The notes: generated by a model from the letters alone, not told the origin. Shown: positions 24,559 to 38,390, numbered from the stretch's first letter. The stretch: DNA of 64,000 nucleotides from Curtobacterium sp. VKM Ac-2922 (GCF_022815645.1 NZ_JALGRO010000002.1:186001-250000), one strand, 5' to 3'. Translations and numbers: made by a program.

Positions 24559-25694
24559 CGGAGCTCTCCGGCGAGTTCCGGTTCGGCGATCACGTCGGCG
24601 GTCGCGCTCGCGGCGTTCGTCCCCACCGCGGTCAGCCGGGCGCTCTCGACCGTCAGCCCCGGTCCGAAGGCCAGCGCCACCACGGGCGTACCGTCCGTGA
24701 GCCCGGCGTCCACCGCGTCGCGCAACACGAACAGGACGGTCGCACTGGACATGTTGCCGTGGTCGCGCAGCACCGCACGGCTGCTGGCCATCGCGCTGTC
24801 GGGCAGGGCGAGCGCGTCCTGGGTGCGGTCGAGGATCGCGCGGCCGCCGGGGTGCACCGCCCAGATCGGGACTGCGGCGGCGGGACCGTCCAGCAGGGGC
24901 GCGACGGCCTGGGCCACGGTGGCTCCGACGAGCTTCGGGACGGCGGTGCTGAGGACCATCTCGAACCCTTCGTCGCCGATGTTCCACGCCATCTCCGACG
25001 CGCCCTCGGGCACGAGGGTCGTCGCGAAGGTGTCGAGCCGGAGCCCGGGGCCGTCGGCCGTGACGACCGCCGCGGCGGCACCGTCCCCGAAGACGCTGTT
25101 CGCGACGATCTGGTCGGGGTCGTCCGACGCGCGGACGTGCAGCGTGCAGAGTTCGGCGCAGACCACCAGCACGACGGCGTCCGGGTCGGACTCGGCGAAG
25201 GCGGCAGCGCTCCGGAGGGCCGGGAACGCCGCGCAGCAGCCCATGAACCCGATGTGGTGCCGGAACACGGTGCGCCGCAGCCCGAGTTCCTCGACGATCG
25301 CCAGGTCGGGCCCGGGCTGCGTGAAGCCCGTGCACGACACGGTCACCAGGTGCGTCACGGACGCCGGGTCGACCGCGGCGCGCTCGAGGGCGTCACGCGC
25401 CGACGCGACGAACAGCGGCGGAGCGAGTTCGCGGTACCGGTCGTTGCGCATGCCCGTCGACGGTGAGTGCAGCAGGCCGTCGGCGTCGCGGAAGGGTCCG
25501 GGCGCGGCCGCGGGGTCGAGCTCGGGCAGGACCGTGTGCCGGTGCTCGACGTGGGACGCGTCGAACGCCGCGGGCACCACCCGCCGGCCGAGTCGTCCCA
25601 GGCCCGGCTGCGCGGCGAAGAGCTGCCGGACAGCCACCTGCTGCAGCGTCGTCGTGGGGACGGCGGTACCGATGGCGCGGATCGTTGCGGACAC
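24555..25694 (-). CDS. Type III polyketide synthase
   Basis: Chalcone-synthase-like homodimeric enzyme of 379 residues that extends an acyl-CoA with malonyl-CoA. The catalytic triad is complete: Cys in HHIGFMGCCAAFPAL, His in WAVHPGGRAIL, Asn in RDHGNMSSATVLFVL; TVSCTGFTQPGPD is the usual motif before it. The start is GTG at 25694 (VSATIRAIG) with GAGG close upstream. Relatives make alkylresorcinols, alkylpyrones or tetrahydroxynaphthalene; the chain length cannot be read here. The pair with a methyltransferase suggests a methylated phenolic lipid. Confidence 0.94.
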   Translation of the reverse strand: MSATIRAIGTAVPTTTLQQVAVRQLFAAQPGLGRLGRRVVPAAFDASHVEHRHTVLPELDPAAAPGPFRDADGLLHSPSTGMRNDRYRELAPPLFVASARDALERAAVDPASVTHLVTVSCTGFTQPGPDLAIVEELGLRRTVFRHHIGFMGCCAAFPALRSAAAFAESDPDAVVLVVCAELCTLHVRASDDPDQIVANSVFGDGAAAAVVTADGPGLRLDTFATTLVPEGASEMAWNIGDEGFEMVLSTAVPKLVGATVAQAVAPLLDGPAAAVPIWAVHPGGRAILDRTQDALALPDSAMASSRAVLRDHGNMSSATVLFVLRDAVDAGLTDGTPVVALAFGPGLTVESARLTAVGTNAASATADVIAEPELAGELR

Positions 25695-25774
25695 GCCTCA
25701 TCCTGTCACTCGAGCGATGACGCGCCCCCAGGAAGCACGGCTCCCCGGGGACGCGTCGACACGTGCGTGGGCGC

Positions 25775-27277
25775 TCAGGCCTGGGCGCGCTCCAGCACGA
25801 GCTCGCGCACGCGGGCGGCGTCCGCCTGGCCCTGCATGGCCTTCATGACGGCACCGATGATGGCGCCGGCGGCCTGGACCTTGCCGTCGCGGATCTTCGC
25901 GAGCACGTCCGGCTGCGCGGCGAGTGCCTGGTCCACCGCGGCAGTCAGCGCCGAGTCGTCCGAGACGACCTTCAGCCCGCGCGACTCGACGACCGCGGAC
26001 GGGGATCCCTCGCCGGCGATGACCCCCTCGAGCACCTGACGTGCGAGACGATCGGTGAGCTCACCGGACTCGACCAGTGTGATGAGCTCGGCGACGTGCG
26101 CGGGCGACACCAGGTCACCGGGGGCCGCGTCCCGCGTGTTGGCGACACGGCTGATCTCGCCGGTCCACCACTTGCGGGCCGCCTGGGCCGGGGCACCGGC
26201 GGCGACGGTGGCCTCGAGCTCGTCGAGCAGGCCGCCGTTCACCACGTCCTGGAACTCCAGGTCCGCGAAGCCCCAGTCGCCCTTCAGCCGACGTCGGCGT
26301 GCCACCGGCGCCTCGGGCAGGGACGCACGGAGTTCCTCGATCATCGCCGGGTCCGGGACGACCGGCAGCAGGTCGGGCTCCGGGAAGTAGCGGTAGTCGT
26401 CCGCGTCCGACTTGGGGCGACCGGCCGAGGTCCGACCGGTGTCCTCGTGCCAGTGCCGGGTCTCCTGCGTGATGGTGCCGCCGTCGGCCAGGATGGCCGC
26501 CTGCCGCTGGATCTCGTAGCGGATGGCGCGCTCGACGGCACGGAACGAGTTGACGTTCTTGGTCTCGGTGCGGGTGCCGAGCTTCTCCTGGCCCCAGGGG
26601 CGCAGCGAGATGTTGGCGTCGCAGCGCAGGTTGCCGCGTTCCATCCGGGCCTCGGAGACACCGAGCGCGCGCACCAGGTCGCGGATCACCTGCACGTACG
26701 CGGCACCGAGCTCGGGGGCACGGTGTGCGGCGCCGAAGATCGGCTTGGTGACGATCTCGACGAGCGGCACGCCGGCACGGTTGTAGTCGACGAGCGAGTA
26801 CTCGGCGCCCTGGATCCGACCGGTCGCACCACCGACGTGGGTGAGCTTGCCCGCGTCTTCTTCCATGTGGGCACGCTCGATCGGTACCTGGAAGATCGTG
26901 CCGTCGGCGAGCTCGACCTCGACTTCGCCCTCGAACGCGATCGGCTCGTCGTACTGCGAGATCTGGTAGTTCTTCGGGTTGTCCGGGTAGTAGTAGTTCT
27001 TCCGGGCGAACCGCGAGGACTCGGCGATCGAGCAGCCGAGGGCGAGCCCGAGGTTGATCGAGAAGCGCACGGCCTGCTCGTTGACCACCGGCAGCGACCC
27101 GGGCAGCCCGAGGTCGACCGGCGTGACGTTGGTGTTCGGTTCGCCACCGAAGAAGTTCGGGGCGTCGGAGAACATCTTGGTCTTCGTCGCGAGCTCGACG
27201 TGCACCTCGAAGCCGAGCACCGGCTCGAAGCGCTCGAGTGCCTCGTCGAAGTCCATCAGTGCGTCCTTGGCGGCCAT
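25775..27277 (-). CDS. gatB: Asp/Glu-tRNA amidotransferase subunit B
   Basis: Subunit of GatCAB, which converts misacylated Glu-tRNA(Gln) (and Asp-tRNA(Asn)) to the amide form. 500 residues, the standard length. N-terminal [21 protein letters not shown], cradle-domain [13 protein letters not shown] and [19 protein letters not shown], and the helical C-terminal tRNA-binding YqeY-like domain ([16 protein letters not shown]). The ATG overlaps the gatA stop by one base (TGATG). Confidence 0.98.
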   Translation of the reverse strand: MAAKDALMDFDEALERFEPVLGFEVHVELATKTKMFSDAPNFFGGEPNTNVTPVDLGLPGSLPVVNEQAVRFSINLGLALGCSIAESSRFARKNYYYPDNPKNYQISQYDEPIAFEGEVEVELADGTIFQVPIERAHMEEDAGKLTHVGGATGRIQGAEYSLVDYNRAGVPLVEIVTKPIFGAAHRAPELGAAYVQVIRDLVRALGVSEARMERGNLRCDANISLRPWGQEKLGTRTETKNVNSFRAVERAIRYEIQRQAAILADGGTITQETRHWHEDTGRTSAGRPKSDADDYRYFPEPDLLPVVPDPAMIEELRASLPEAPVARRRRLKGDWGFADLEFQDVVNGGLLDELEATVAAGAPAQAARKWWTGEISRVANTRDAAPGDLVSPAHVAELITLVESGELTDRLARQVLEGVIAGEGSPSAVVESRGLKVVSDDSALTAAVDQALAAQPDVLAKIRDGKVQAAGAIIGAVMKAMQGQADAARVRELVLERAQA

Positions 27278-28824
27278 CAGACCACGCCTTCCTCTGCTGC
27301 CGACTGCTGACTCTGGTCGAGGTCGGGGATCCGGTCGATGAGCGGGGCGCCCCACTGCTGCTCGAGCAGGCGTTCGAGCGCCGCGCCGTAGCGGTACAGC
27401 CGCTCGTCGGCGCGCTGCGGTGCCATCAGCTGGACGCCGGTGGGCAGGCCGTCCTCGGGGGCCAGGCCGTTCGGGATGCTCATGCCGGGCACGCCCGCCA
27501 GGTTGGCCGGGATGGTGGTCAGGTCGTTCAAGTACATCGCCAGCGGGTCGTCGAGGCGCTCACCCAGGGGGAACGCGGTCGTCGGCGCCGACGGGCTGAC
27601 CAGCAGGTCGACCTGCGCGAAGGCGGCGTCGAAGTCGCGCTGCACCAGCGTGCGGACCTTCTGCGCGCTGCCGTAGTACGCGTCGTAGTAGCCGGCGCTC
27701 AGCGCGTAGGTGCCGAGGATGATGCGACGCTTGACCTCGGGACCGAAGCCCGCTTCGCGCGTGGCGGCCATCACGTCCTCGACGGTGGCGCTGTCCTGGG
27801 GGGTGACCCGCAGGCCGAAGCGCACGGAGTCGAACTTCGCCAGGTTCGACGATGCCTCGGCCGGGAGGATCAGGTAGTACGCGCTGATGGCGTACGCGAA
27901 GCTCGGGGCGTCGATCTCGACCACCTGGGCACCGGCGGACTCGAGGATCGCCACGGTCTCCTGGAACCGCTGGACGACGCCGGCCTGGAAGCCCTCGCCC
28001 CCCGCCAGTTCCTTGACCACGCCCACGCGGAGCCCACGCAGCGTGTCGGCCTGCAGGCCGTCGCGCGCGGCGGCAGCGAACGAGGGCCACTCCTGCGGGA
28101 TGGAGGTGGAGTCGCGCGGGTCGTGCCCGCCGATCACGTCGTGCAGCAGCGCCGCGTCGAGGACGGTGCGGGCGACGGGACCGACCTGGTCGAGCGAGGA
28201 CGCCAGGGCGATCGCGCCGTACCGGCTGACCCCACCGTAGGTCGGCTTGACACCGACGGTGCCGGTCACGGCCCCCGGCTGGCGGATGGACCCGCCCGTG
28301 TCGGAGCCGAGCGCGAGCGGCGCTTCGAACGCGGCGACCGCAGCGGCGGACCCACCGCCGGATCCGCCCGGGATCCGGCCGAGGTCCCACGGGTTGTGCG
28401 TCGGGCCGTAGGCGGAGAACTCGGTGGTCGAGCCCATCGCGAACTCGTCCATGTTCGTCTTGCCGAGCAGCACCATGCCGGCCCGGCGCAGCTTGCTCAC
28501 CGTGGTGGCGTCGTACGGCGGGACCCATCCTTCGAGGATCTTCGAGCCCGCGGTCGACGGCATGTCGATCGTGCAGAGGACGTCCTTGACGGCGACCGGG
28601 ACGCCCGCGAGCGCGCCGAGGTCGTCACCGGCGGCGCGGCGCGAGTCGATGGACTTCGCGGCGCTGACGGCGTGCTCGTTGACGTGCAGGAACGCGTGCA
28701 CGTCTGGGTCGACGGCCGCGATCCGGTCGAGGTGGGCCTGCGTGGCTTCGACGCTCGAGACGTCGCGCGCGACCAGGGCGTCGGCGAGCGCAGCGGCGCT
28801 CAGCCGGGTGATGTCGTCGGTCAC
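27277..28824 (-). CDS. gatA: Asp/Glu-tRNA amidotransferase subunit A
   Basis: Amidase subunit that releases ammonia from glutamine for the GatCAB complex. The Ser-cisSer-Lys triad is in VAVKDVLCT (Lys), [14 protein letters not shown] (cis-Ser) and [13 protein letters not shown] (Ser nucleophile region). 515 residues, close to the usual 485-500. The GTG start overlaps the gatC stop as GTGA. Confidence 0.98.
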   Translation of the reverse strand: MTDDITRLSAAALADALVARDVSSVEATQAHLDRIAAVDPDVHAFLHVNEHAVSAAKSIDSRRAAGDDLGALAGVPVAVKDVLCTIDMPSTAGSKILEGWVPPYDATTVSKLRRAGMVLLGKTNMDEFAMGSTTEFSAYGPTHNPWDLGRIPGGSGGGSAAAVAAFEAPLALGSDTGGSIRQPGAVTGTVGVKPTYGGVSRYGAIALASSLDQVGPVARTVLDAALLHDVIGGHDPRDSTSIPQEWPSFAAAARDGLQADTLRGLRVGVVKELAGGEGFQAGVVQRFQETVAILESAGAQVVEIDAPSFAYAISAYYLILPAEASSNLAKFDSVRFGLRVTPQDSATVEDVMAATREAGFGPEVKRRIILGTYALSAGYYDAYYGSAQKVRTLVQRDFDAAFAQVDLLVSPSAPTTAFPLGERLDDPLAMYLNDLTTIPANLAGVPGMSIPNGLAPEDGLPTGVQLMAPQRADERLYRYGAALERLLEQQWGAPLIDRIPDLDQSQQSAAEEGVV

Positions 28825-29120
28825 TGTTCTTCTCCCAGGATGGCCGTCACGCGGAATCGTTCGCCGTCGGAGTCGGGCGCCCCGGAGAGCGCCTGCTGCT
28901 GCGTCAGGGTCTCGCCGACGACGTCGGGTCGCAGGACGTTCGGCAGCGCGACCGGGTGACTCGTCGCGGGGACGTCCGGCGTGGCGACCTCGGTCACCTT
29001 CGCGACGCTGTCGACGATGTGCGACAGCTCCCCGGTCAGCTTCTCGATCTCGTCGGGCGTGAGGGCGATGCGCGCGAGGTCCGCCAGGTGGGCGACCTGC
29101 TCGCTCGTGATGTCAGGCAT
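28821..29120 (-). CDS. gatC: Asp/Glu-tRNA amidotransferase subunit C
   Basis: Small subunit (99 residues) that stabilises GatA-GatB. Starts [20 protein letters not shown] and carries the family motif [17 protein letters not shown] and the late [20 protein letters not shown] lies 7 bases before the ATG. First gene of gatCAB; the promoter should lie between 29121 and 29235, where nothing else was recognised. Confidence 0.97.
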   Translation of the reverse strand: MPDITSEQVAHLADLARIALTPDEIEKLTGELSHIVDSVAKVTEVATPDVPATSHPVALPNVLRPDVVGETLTQQQALSGAPDSDGERFRVTAILGEEQ

Positions 29121-29235
29121 GGTGCTCCGTCGATCGGTTCGTGGAATGGCCACCAGTCTATTGTCCGCACCGAGCACGTCGCCCCGCGGTCGGTCGGCTG
29201 TGGACGAGCGGGCCGGACCGCGACAGTGTGCAGGA

Positions 29236-29288
29236 CCGTCTGGAGGCCCAGTGCCGGTCCGACGGACCGGCACCGGGCCTCCAGACGG
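29236..29288. terminator. 53-bp near-perfect palindrome after the PBP gene
   Basis: CCGTCTGGAGGCCCAGTGCC starts a 26-base arm (29236-29261) that pairs with 29263-29288 with one mismatch. It shares GGAGGCCC[A/G]GTGCC[A/G]G with the copies at 14239 and 53149. It lies about 80 bases past the stop of the class A PBP gene and before gatC, fitting a terminator. Confidence 0.75.
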
Positions 29289-29297
29289 TGACGACTC

Positions 29298-29360
29298 CGG
29301 TGACGACCGCGGCCGCGGCCGCGACCGCGGCCGCGGCGGCGACTTCGGTGACGACCGCGG
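29298..29360. repeat. GCGGCC microsatellite flanked by 15-bp direct repeats
   Basis: CGGTGACGACCGCGG at 29298-29312 and again at 29346-29360 flank a GCGGCC/GCGACC-rich core that holds three GCGGCCGC octamers (29309, 29315, 29327). It lies just beyond the PBP stop. Confidence 0.75.
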
Positions 29361-29366
29361 TGGCGC

Positions 29367-31622
29367 CTAGTTCCCGGTGGTCGGCGCGGCCGGATCGGCG
29401 GGTGCGGCCGGCGCAGCAGGCGTCGCCGGAGCGGCGGGGGTGCCCTGGTCGCCACCCTGGGACGACGACGACTGCGCCTTCGGCGTCGGTACCGTCCCGA
29501 TCATCGCCTGGTCCGGAGCCGGCAACGCGTCGCCGCCGTAGTGCGCGTCGAGGTACTGCATCATCGACTTCCCCACACCGAACTTCGCGCTGTACCCGGT
29601 CGTCCCCTGCAGGAACGGCCAGTTCGCCAGCCGCACGTTGCCCTGCACGTTGCCGATCCAGGTCGCGTTCGTGTACTTCGTGCTCGACGCGACCAACCAG
29701 TTCTGCACGTCACCGTCGGTGGTGCCCGTCTTGGCGAACTTCGGCGTGCTGTCGCCGGGGTTGGCGGTGGCGGCGGTGCCGTTCCCACTGAGCACGCCCT
29801 GCAGCGCGTAGTCCACGGTGCCGGCGACCTCGGGTGAGACGCCCTGCGTGCACGACGCGGGGGTCGGGGTGATCTTCGTGCCGTCCGAGGTGGTGACGGA
29901 GTCGATCGCGGTCGGGGTGCAGACCGTGCCGTCGTTCGCGAAGCCGGCGTAGGCCTCGGCCAGGTCGATCGGGGACAGTTCGTTCACGCCGAGGATCGAC
30001 GACGGGGTCTGCCCGAGCGTGCCACCGTCGGCACGGTGGATGCCCATCGACTTCGCCAGCTGGGCGATCTTGCACAGGTCGAGCTGCTTGCCCATCGCGC
30101 CGAACGCGGTGTTGATCGACTCGGTCGTGGCGTCCTGCACGGTCATCGAGGCCGGCACGGACTCGGCGTTCGCGACCTGCCACGGCGCACCGCCCACCCC
30201 GACGCACGAGTTCGTGAACTCGGACTGCGGGAAGGTGTGCTCGGTGGTCGAGACGGACTCGGACAGCGTGTGCCCGCTCGCCAGCCACTCGGCGAGCGTG
30301 AAGACCTTGTACGTCGACCCGGTCTGGAACCCCGTGGAGTTGCCGTAGCCCTCGTCCGCGCTGTAGTTCACCGCGGTCTGACCGGCGGTCGCCGCGTCCG
30401 ACTGCGTGTAGGTCGTGTTCTGCACCATCGACAGGATGCGCCCGGTCCCCGGCTCGACCGTGACGTTCGACCCGCCCGCGTCGACGCCCGCCATGGTCGT
30501 CGGCACGTACGTCGACAGCGCCGACTGGCTCTGCGCCTGCAGGTCCAGGTCGAGCGAGGTGTGGATCTGCAGGCCCTTGGTGTCGAGCGTCGCGATCCGG
30601 TCGGCCGAGGTCTTGCCGAAGGCCGGGTCCTGCAGCACCTGGTCGCGCACGTAGTCGCAGAAGTACCCGGCGTCGTGGTTCGTCGCGGCCGCGCTGCAGC
30701 CGTTCGCGGTCTCGGTGATCTTCGGCTGGACGGGGGTCGCGACGGCCTGCTGCTCCTGGGCCTTCGTGATCGAGTGGTGCGCGAGCATGCGCCGCAGCAC
30801 GTAGTCGCGCCGTTCCTTCGTCGCCGCGTAACCGTTGGCCGACCCGTTGTCCTTGTTGTCGGGCTGGTCGATGCGCAGGTTCGACGGGTTGTTCAGGATC
30901 GCGACGAGCGTGGCCGACTGCTCGAGCGACAGGTCCTTCGCGTGCACCCCGAAGTAGTACTCGGCACCGGCCTCGGCACCGTAGACACGGCCGCCCAGCC
31001 CGACGATGTTCAGGTAGCCGGTCAGGATCTGGGCCTTGGAGTACTTCTTGTTGACCGCGATCGCGTACCGCATCTCCTGCAGCTTGCGCTGCGGGGTGAC
31101 ACCGGCAGCGTCGTGGTAGCAGGCGTCGATCTTGGCCTGGGTCGCCGCGGCGTCCTTGCCCGTCAGCTGCTCGCACTGCTGCACCAGCACGTTCTTGACG
31201 TACTGCTGCGTGATGCTCGAGCCACCCTGCACGTCGTCGCCGACGGCGGTGGCCGCGGCACCGCGCAGGGTGCCGATGACGTCGATGCCGCCCTCGTCGT
31301 AGTAGCGCGGGTCCTCGGTGTCGATCGCGGCCTGCTGCAGCGTCTTCGCGATGGCGTCCGCCTTGACGATCGTGCGGTTCTCGGCGTAGAACGACGCGAT
31401 CGCGACGTCCTGCCCGCCCTGCTTCGCGTAGACGGTGGACACCTGCTGCGGCGTCTGCACGTCCAGGTAGCTCGGCAGGTCCTCGAAGAACGCGGCCGCG
31501 CCCGAGGCGCCCTCGCCGGCGACCGCGACGGCGGGTGTGACGGCGACCGCGACCAGCAGGCCCGCCAGCACGGACATGACCACGAACATCAGGAGGGCCC
31601 CTGGCCACCGCACGACACGCAT
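29367..31622 (-). CDS. Class A penicillin-binding protein (transglycosylase/transpeptidase)
   Basis: Peptidoglycan polymerase and cross-linker, 751 residues. One N-terminal membrane anchor (ALLMFVVMSVLAGLLVAVAV). The GT51 domain spans about residues 60-260: EDPRYYDEGGIDVIGTLRG with the catalytic Glu, and QGGSSITQQYVKN. The transpeptidase domain (about 370-690) has SxxK in TGSTYKVFTLAEW, SxN in ESINTAFG and KTG in FAKTGTTDG. The C-terminal 45 residues are Ala/Pro/Ser rich. I chose the ATG at 31622 (MRVVRWPGALL), the shortest start giving a full anchor; a GTG at 31682 preceded by GAGG is an alternative. Confidence 0.95.
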   Translation of the reverse strand: MRVVRWPGALLMFVVMSVLAGLLVAVAVTPAVAVAGEGASGAAAFFEDLPSYLDVQTPQQVSTVYAKQGGQDVAIASFYAENRTIVKADAIAKTLQQAAIDTEDPRYYDEGGIDVIGTLRGAAATAVGDDVQGGSSITQQYVKNVLVQQCEQLTGKDAAATQAKIDACYHDAAGVTPQRKLQEMRYAIAVNKKYSKAQILTGYLNIVGLGGRVYGAEAGAEYYFGVHAKDLSLEQSATLVAILNNPSNLRIDQPDNKDNGSANGYAATKERRDYVLRRMLAHHSITKAQEQQAVATPVQPKITETANGCSAAATNHDAGYFCDYVRDQVLQDPAFGKTSADRIATLDTKGLQIHTSLDLDLQAQSQSALSTYVPTTMAGVDAGGSNVTVEPGTGRILSMVQNTTYTQSDAATAGQTAVNYSADEGYGNSTGFQTGSTYKVFTLAEWLASGHTLSESVSTTEHTFPQSEFTNSCVGVGGAPWQVANAESVPASMTVQDATTESINTAFGAMGKQLDLCKIAQLAKSMGIHRADGGTLGQTPSSILGVNELSPIDLAEAYAGFANDGTVCTPTAIDSVTTSDGTKITPTPASCTQGVSPEVAGTVDYALQGVLSGNGTAATANPGDSTPKFAKTGTTDGDVQNWLVASSTKYTNATWIGNVQGNVRLANWPFLQGTTGYSAKFGVGKSMMQYLDAHYGGDALPAPDQAMIGTVPTPKAQSSSSQGGDQGTPAAPATPAAPAAPADPAAPTTGN

Positions 31623-31822
31623 GACGGCACGGTAAGGACTCGTGCTGGGTCGGGACTGCTCCGAGCGTCGCGCAAGCTGCACCGGTCCTCAGGTTCGTTC
31701 ACGGACACCGCTTCGCGGGACGGGCGGACCGCCTGGAGGCGCGGATCGCGCCCGTCCCGCCGCCACGGTCACGATCCGGTCACGTCCAGCCCGCGGTGGC
31801 CGGGACGACCGGGTCACCGGGC

Positions 31823-33172
31823 TCAGTCGCGGGGCTGCAGGTCCTGCGGGCGCACCAGGTACAGGTCGAGCGAGGGCTGCACGTCGCCGCCGTCGTCACC
31901 GCCGTGGTGGTGCAGCGCGTCCCGCACCAGGTCGCCCCGGCCGACGGCGATGAGTGCGACGTCGTGCAGGGACGCCGTCCCCGGCTTGAGGTAGTCGTTG
32001 TGGCCGACCGGGCGCCGGAACACGTCCCCGTCCGCGCGGGCCACCGTCCCACCGGCCAGGTCGAGCACCGTCGCGCCGAACGACGACGCCGCCGGGTCCG
32101 TGCCGAAGTAGCCGGAGCCGGCAACCGGGTCCAGGTGGGCACCGCCGACGTACACCTGGCCGGCGGCGACGGACAGCTCCGATGCGCGCCGGACGTCACT
32201 GCCCGGCGACCCGAGCACGGTCAGGCTGTCCGCGCTCATCCGTCCCGACGCCAGCGCCATCAGCGCCGTGGTCGACCCGTACGAGTGGGCGACGATCCCC
32301 AGGCGCGGCTGGTCGCCGTCGCGGAGTGTCCGGATGCCCTCGACCGTCCGCTCCAGTCGGCTCGCCCCCGTGTCCGCCAGCCCGAGGGACAGCACGTTCG
32401 ACAGGTCCGGCGTGCGGTACCCCAACCACGCCAGCACGGCCACGCCGGTGCCGGACGCCGGGGCCGCGACGGGCGCGAGCGTCGCCTGTTCGTCGTACAG
32501 GTCCCCCGCGGTGGCGATGAAGTCGTCCATCTGCCCGGTGACGGTGAAGAACATCCCCGGCACCAGCACCGTGACGTCGGCCGCGGTCGTCAGGTCGCCG
32601 ATCGCGATGGCTGCGCGACCGGCGCCGCGGGTGTCGAGCGTGACGAGCGACTTCGGTGGCGCTCCCGGTGCGCGGTGCAGGGCGTCGCGGACCTGTCCGA
32701 GCATCGCCCGCTGCGACGCGTCGGTCCGCGGGTCGGCGAGCCCCGCCGCCAGCACCGTCCGGTTCGCGTGGTCGCGCACCGCGACGGGGACGCCGTCGAG
32801 GCAGCCGACGACGACGGGTGCGGTCCGCGCGAGCCGGGTCTGCGTCCGGCCGTCGAGCCCGGACCACCACGCGGCGACGACCGCGGCGCTCGGCGGCTCG
32901 TCCATCGCGGTGGCGACGACGCGGCTGTCCTGGTCGGCGGCCGACAGCTGCGCGGGTGTCGCCGCGACCAGCGCGTCGAGCAGACCCCGGCCGCGCGCCG
33001 CACGCAGTCGGTCCAGGCTCGCCCGGTCGTCGGACCGGGCCGGCGTGTCCGACCGGTCGGTGTCCGGCACGTGCACGACGGCGGACGACGTGTCGCCGGG
33101 CAGGACGGACGACTCGACCACTCCGAGGGAGTGCATCGAGACTGTGAGCAGAGCAGCGGCGAGGAGCAGCAA
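31823..33172 (-). CDS. DUF1023 alpha/beta hydrolase, secreted or membrane-anchored
   Basis: Hydrolase of 449 residues. A hydrophobic N-terminus (MLLLAAALLTVSMHSLG) acts as signal or anchor. The catalytic core at about residues 195-400 has VTVLVPGMFFTVTG, the nucleophile elbow AHSYGSTTA and late VGHNDYL with the candidate histidine. DUF1023 proteins in actinobacteria are often near cell-wall genes; substrate unknown. The start is TTG at 33172, chosen because GGGGGAG lies 7 bases upstream. The gap to the PBP gene holds a short copy of the dispersed palindrome (CTGGAGGCGCGG near 31732). Confidence 0.88.
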   Translation of the reverse strand: MLLLAAALLTVSMHSLGVVESSVLPGDTSSAVVHVPDTDRSDTPARSDDRASLDRLRAARGRGLLDALVAATPAQLSAADQDSRVVATAMDEPPSAAVVAAWWSGLDGRTQTRLARTAPVVVGCLDGVPVAVRDHANRTVLAAGLADPRTDASQRAMLGQVRDALHRAPGAPPKSLVTLDTRGAGRAAIAIGDLTTAADVTVLVPGMFFTVTGQMDDFIATAGDLYDEQATLAPVAAPASGTGVAVLAWLGYRTPDLSNVLSLGLADTGASRLERTVEGIRTLRDGDQPRLGIVAHSYGSTTALMALASGRMSADSLTVLGSPGSDVRRASELSVAAGQVYVGGAHLDPVAGSGYFGTDPAASSFGATVLDLAGGTVARADGDVFRRPVGHNDYLKPGTASLHDVALIAVGRGDLVRDALHHHGGDDGGDVQPSLDLYLVRPQDLQPRD

Positions 33173-33349
33173 ACCGGTCTCCCCCGGGAAGGCCTGCCTG
33201 TCGACTCCCTGAAGACGACAGGTGATGCTCCGTCGAGTTTACGGAGGACCGGCCCGATCCGGTCGTGCCCGATGCAACTTGTCCCCCGCACTGGGGACGA
33301 CGGTACGTGCGCCGCGTTTTGCGGACAGGGCGAGGCCGCTCGCGCCCTG

Positions 33350-36878
<3,529 letters not shown>

Positions 36879-36884
36879 GTGTCC

Positions 36885-36912
36885 AGGGTAACTCCCGCAC
36901 CGGGCGTAGCGT
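36885..36912. promoter_or_regulatory. Back-to-back promoters for mnmA and the MFS gene
   Basis: TACCCT (36890-36885, minus strand) lies six bases before the mnmA ATG, and TAGCGT (36907-36912, plus strand) lies ten bases before the MFS ATG. With only 44 bases between starts, each polymerase footprint covers the other -10 box. Confidence 0.5.
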
Positions 36913-36922
36913 TGGTCGGGCG

Positions 36923-38209
36923 ATGACCACCAGCAGCCACGACGCCTTCGACTTCCGCGGCGTCCTGCTGTCCGGCTTCCTGCCCGCCGCGCTCTTCGCC
37001 ATCGGCGAGGGCGCGATCATCCCGATCATCCCGATCGCGGCGACCTCGCTCGGTGCGACGCTGGCCATCGCGGGCTTCGTCGCGTCGCTCATCCTGGTCG
37101 GCGAGCTCATCGGCGACGTGCCGTCCGGGGTCGTCGTCGCCCGGATCGGCGAGCGCAACGCGATGATCGGCGCGGCCCTGGTGTCGATCGTCGGGCTGGT
37201 CGTGTGCACGGTCGCCCCGAACCCCGTCGTGCTGGCGGTCGGCGTCTTCCTGGTGGGGATCTCGACCGCGGTGTTCGCGCTCGCCCGGCACGCGTACATG
37301 ACCACCGCGATCCCGATCCAGATCCGGGCCCGCGCGCTGTCCAGCCTGGGCGGCGTCTTCCGCTTCGGCTACTTCGTCGGCCCGTTCCTCGCCGCCGGGG
37401 TGGTCCACCTGACCGGCACCACGCAGAGCGCCTTCTGGATCCACATCGTGTGCTGCCTGGCAGCGGCGGTGACGCTGCTGGTCATCCGCGACCCCGCGAC
37501 GGGCGTGCGCGGACTGCGGTGGCCGAGCCGGGCCTCCCGTCCGGACGGCGCCACCCCGGCCGGTGACGCGACGGACACCGGCGCGATCCTGGTGCAGCAG
37601 GAGTCGCACGGCCTGTTCCGGACGCTGCGGCAGCACCACCGGGTGCTGTTCCGGATGGGCAGCGGGGCCGCGCTCATCGGCGCGATGCGGGCCGGGCGCC
37701 AGGTCATCCTGCCGCTCTGGGCCGTCAGCGTCGGACTCGACGACGCCACCGCGGCCCTGGTGATCGGCATCGCCGGGGCGGTCGACTTCGCGCTCTTCTA
37801 CACGAGCGGGCAGATCATGGACCGCTGGGGGCGGCTCGCCAGCGCCCTGCCGTGCATGCTCGGCCTGAGCGTCAGCTACTTCCTGCTGGCGTGGAGCGGC
37901 CACCTCGACGCCCGCGTCGGCTGGTTCGTCGGCATCGCGATCGGGATGTCGCTGGCGAACGGCGTGGGGTCGGGCATCCTGATGACCCTCGGCGCCGACC
38001 TGGCACCCCGCGACGCCCCGGCGCCGTTCCTGGGTGCGTGGCGCTTCACGGGCGACTTCGGGCAGGCAGCCGCGCCGCTCGTCATCTCGGGCATCACGGC
38101 CGTCGCCTCGATCGCCGTCGCCAGCGGCGTGATGGGCGTACTGGGCCTGGTCGGCGCGGGACTGCTGCTGCGGTACGTGCCGCGGTACCTGCCCCGCCAG
38201 CTGCGCTGA
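36923..38209 (+). CDS. MFS transporter
   Basis: Major facilitator of 428 residues with about twelve membrane segments in two halves. The loop between helices 2 and 3 is [18 protein letters not shown] (GxxxxRxGER type), a drug-efflux-like motif. The long central cytoplasmic loop (residues about 195-235) contains a copy of the dispersed palindrome (37521-37543, encoding [10 protein letters not shown]). ATG at 36923 gives a normal first helix. Substrate unknown; the family exports drugs, sugars or metabolites. Confidence 0.9.
   Translation: MTTSSHDAFDFRGVLLSGFLPAALFAIGEGAIIPIIPIAATSLGATLAIAGFVASLILVGELIGDVPSGVVVARIGERNAMIGAALVSIVGLVVCTVAPNPVVLAVGVFLVGISTAVFALARHAYMTTAIPIQIRARALSSLGGVFRFGYFVGPFLAAGVVHLTGTTQSAFWIHIVCCLAAAVTLLVIRDPATGVRGLRWPSRASRPDGATPAGDATDTGAILVQQESHGLFRTLRQHHRVLFRMGSGAALIGAMRAGRQVILPLWAVSVGLDDATAALVIGIAGAVDFALFYTSGQIMDRWGRLASALPCMLGLSVSYFLLAWSGHLDARVGWFVGIAIGMSLANGVGSGILMTLGADLAPRDAPAPFLGAWRFTGDFGQAAAPLVISGITAVASIAVASGVMGVLGLVGAGLLLRYVPRYLPRQLR
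37521..37543. repeat. Dispersed palindromic element in the MFS central loop
   Basis: GGCCGAGCCGGGCCTCCCGT followed by CCG, the same core as in the kinase and DUF3097 genes. It encodes residues in the unconserved cytoplasmic loop joining the two halves of the transporter. Confidence 0.65.
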
Positions 38210-38309
38210 CGCGCGGACACCCGCACCGGCACCGCACCGGACGGGGGGCCCGGGTCGGCCCCGCCCCGCGGGTCCGGCTCCGACGTGGCCGGGTACGCTG
38301 TCGGTGCTC

Positions 38310-38390
38310 GCGGGAGTGGTGGAATCGGTAGACACGCAGGATTTAGGTTCCTGTGCCCCAGGCGTGAGGGTTCGAGTCCCTCCTTCCGCA
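38310..38390 (+). tRNA. tRNA-Leu (anticodon UAG)
   Basis: Acceptor stem GCGGGAG pairs with CTTCCGC with one GU pair; D arm GTGGTGGAATCGGTAGACAC; anticodon arm CAGGATTTAGGTTCCTG with TAG in the loop; a class II variable arm; T arm GAGGGTTCGAGTCCCTC; discriminator A at 38390. The next bases are CC and then G, so the terminal A is not encoded. No integrase or duplicated 3' end nearby. Confidence 0.95.

Noticed and set aside
23839-25694. Chalcone or flavonoid-type pathway
   Set aside because: The type III PKS is bacterial in its motifs and only a methyltransferase accompanies it; no evidence for a phenylpropanoid starter.
38310-38390. tRNA-Leu as an integration site for a genomic island
   Set aside because: No integrase, no repeated tRNA 3' end downstream, and flanking genes are ordinary conserved ones.
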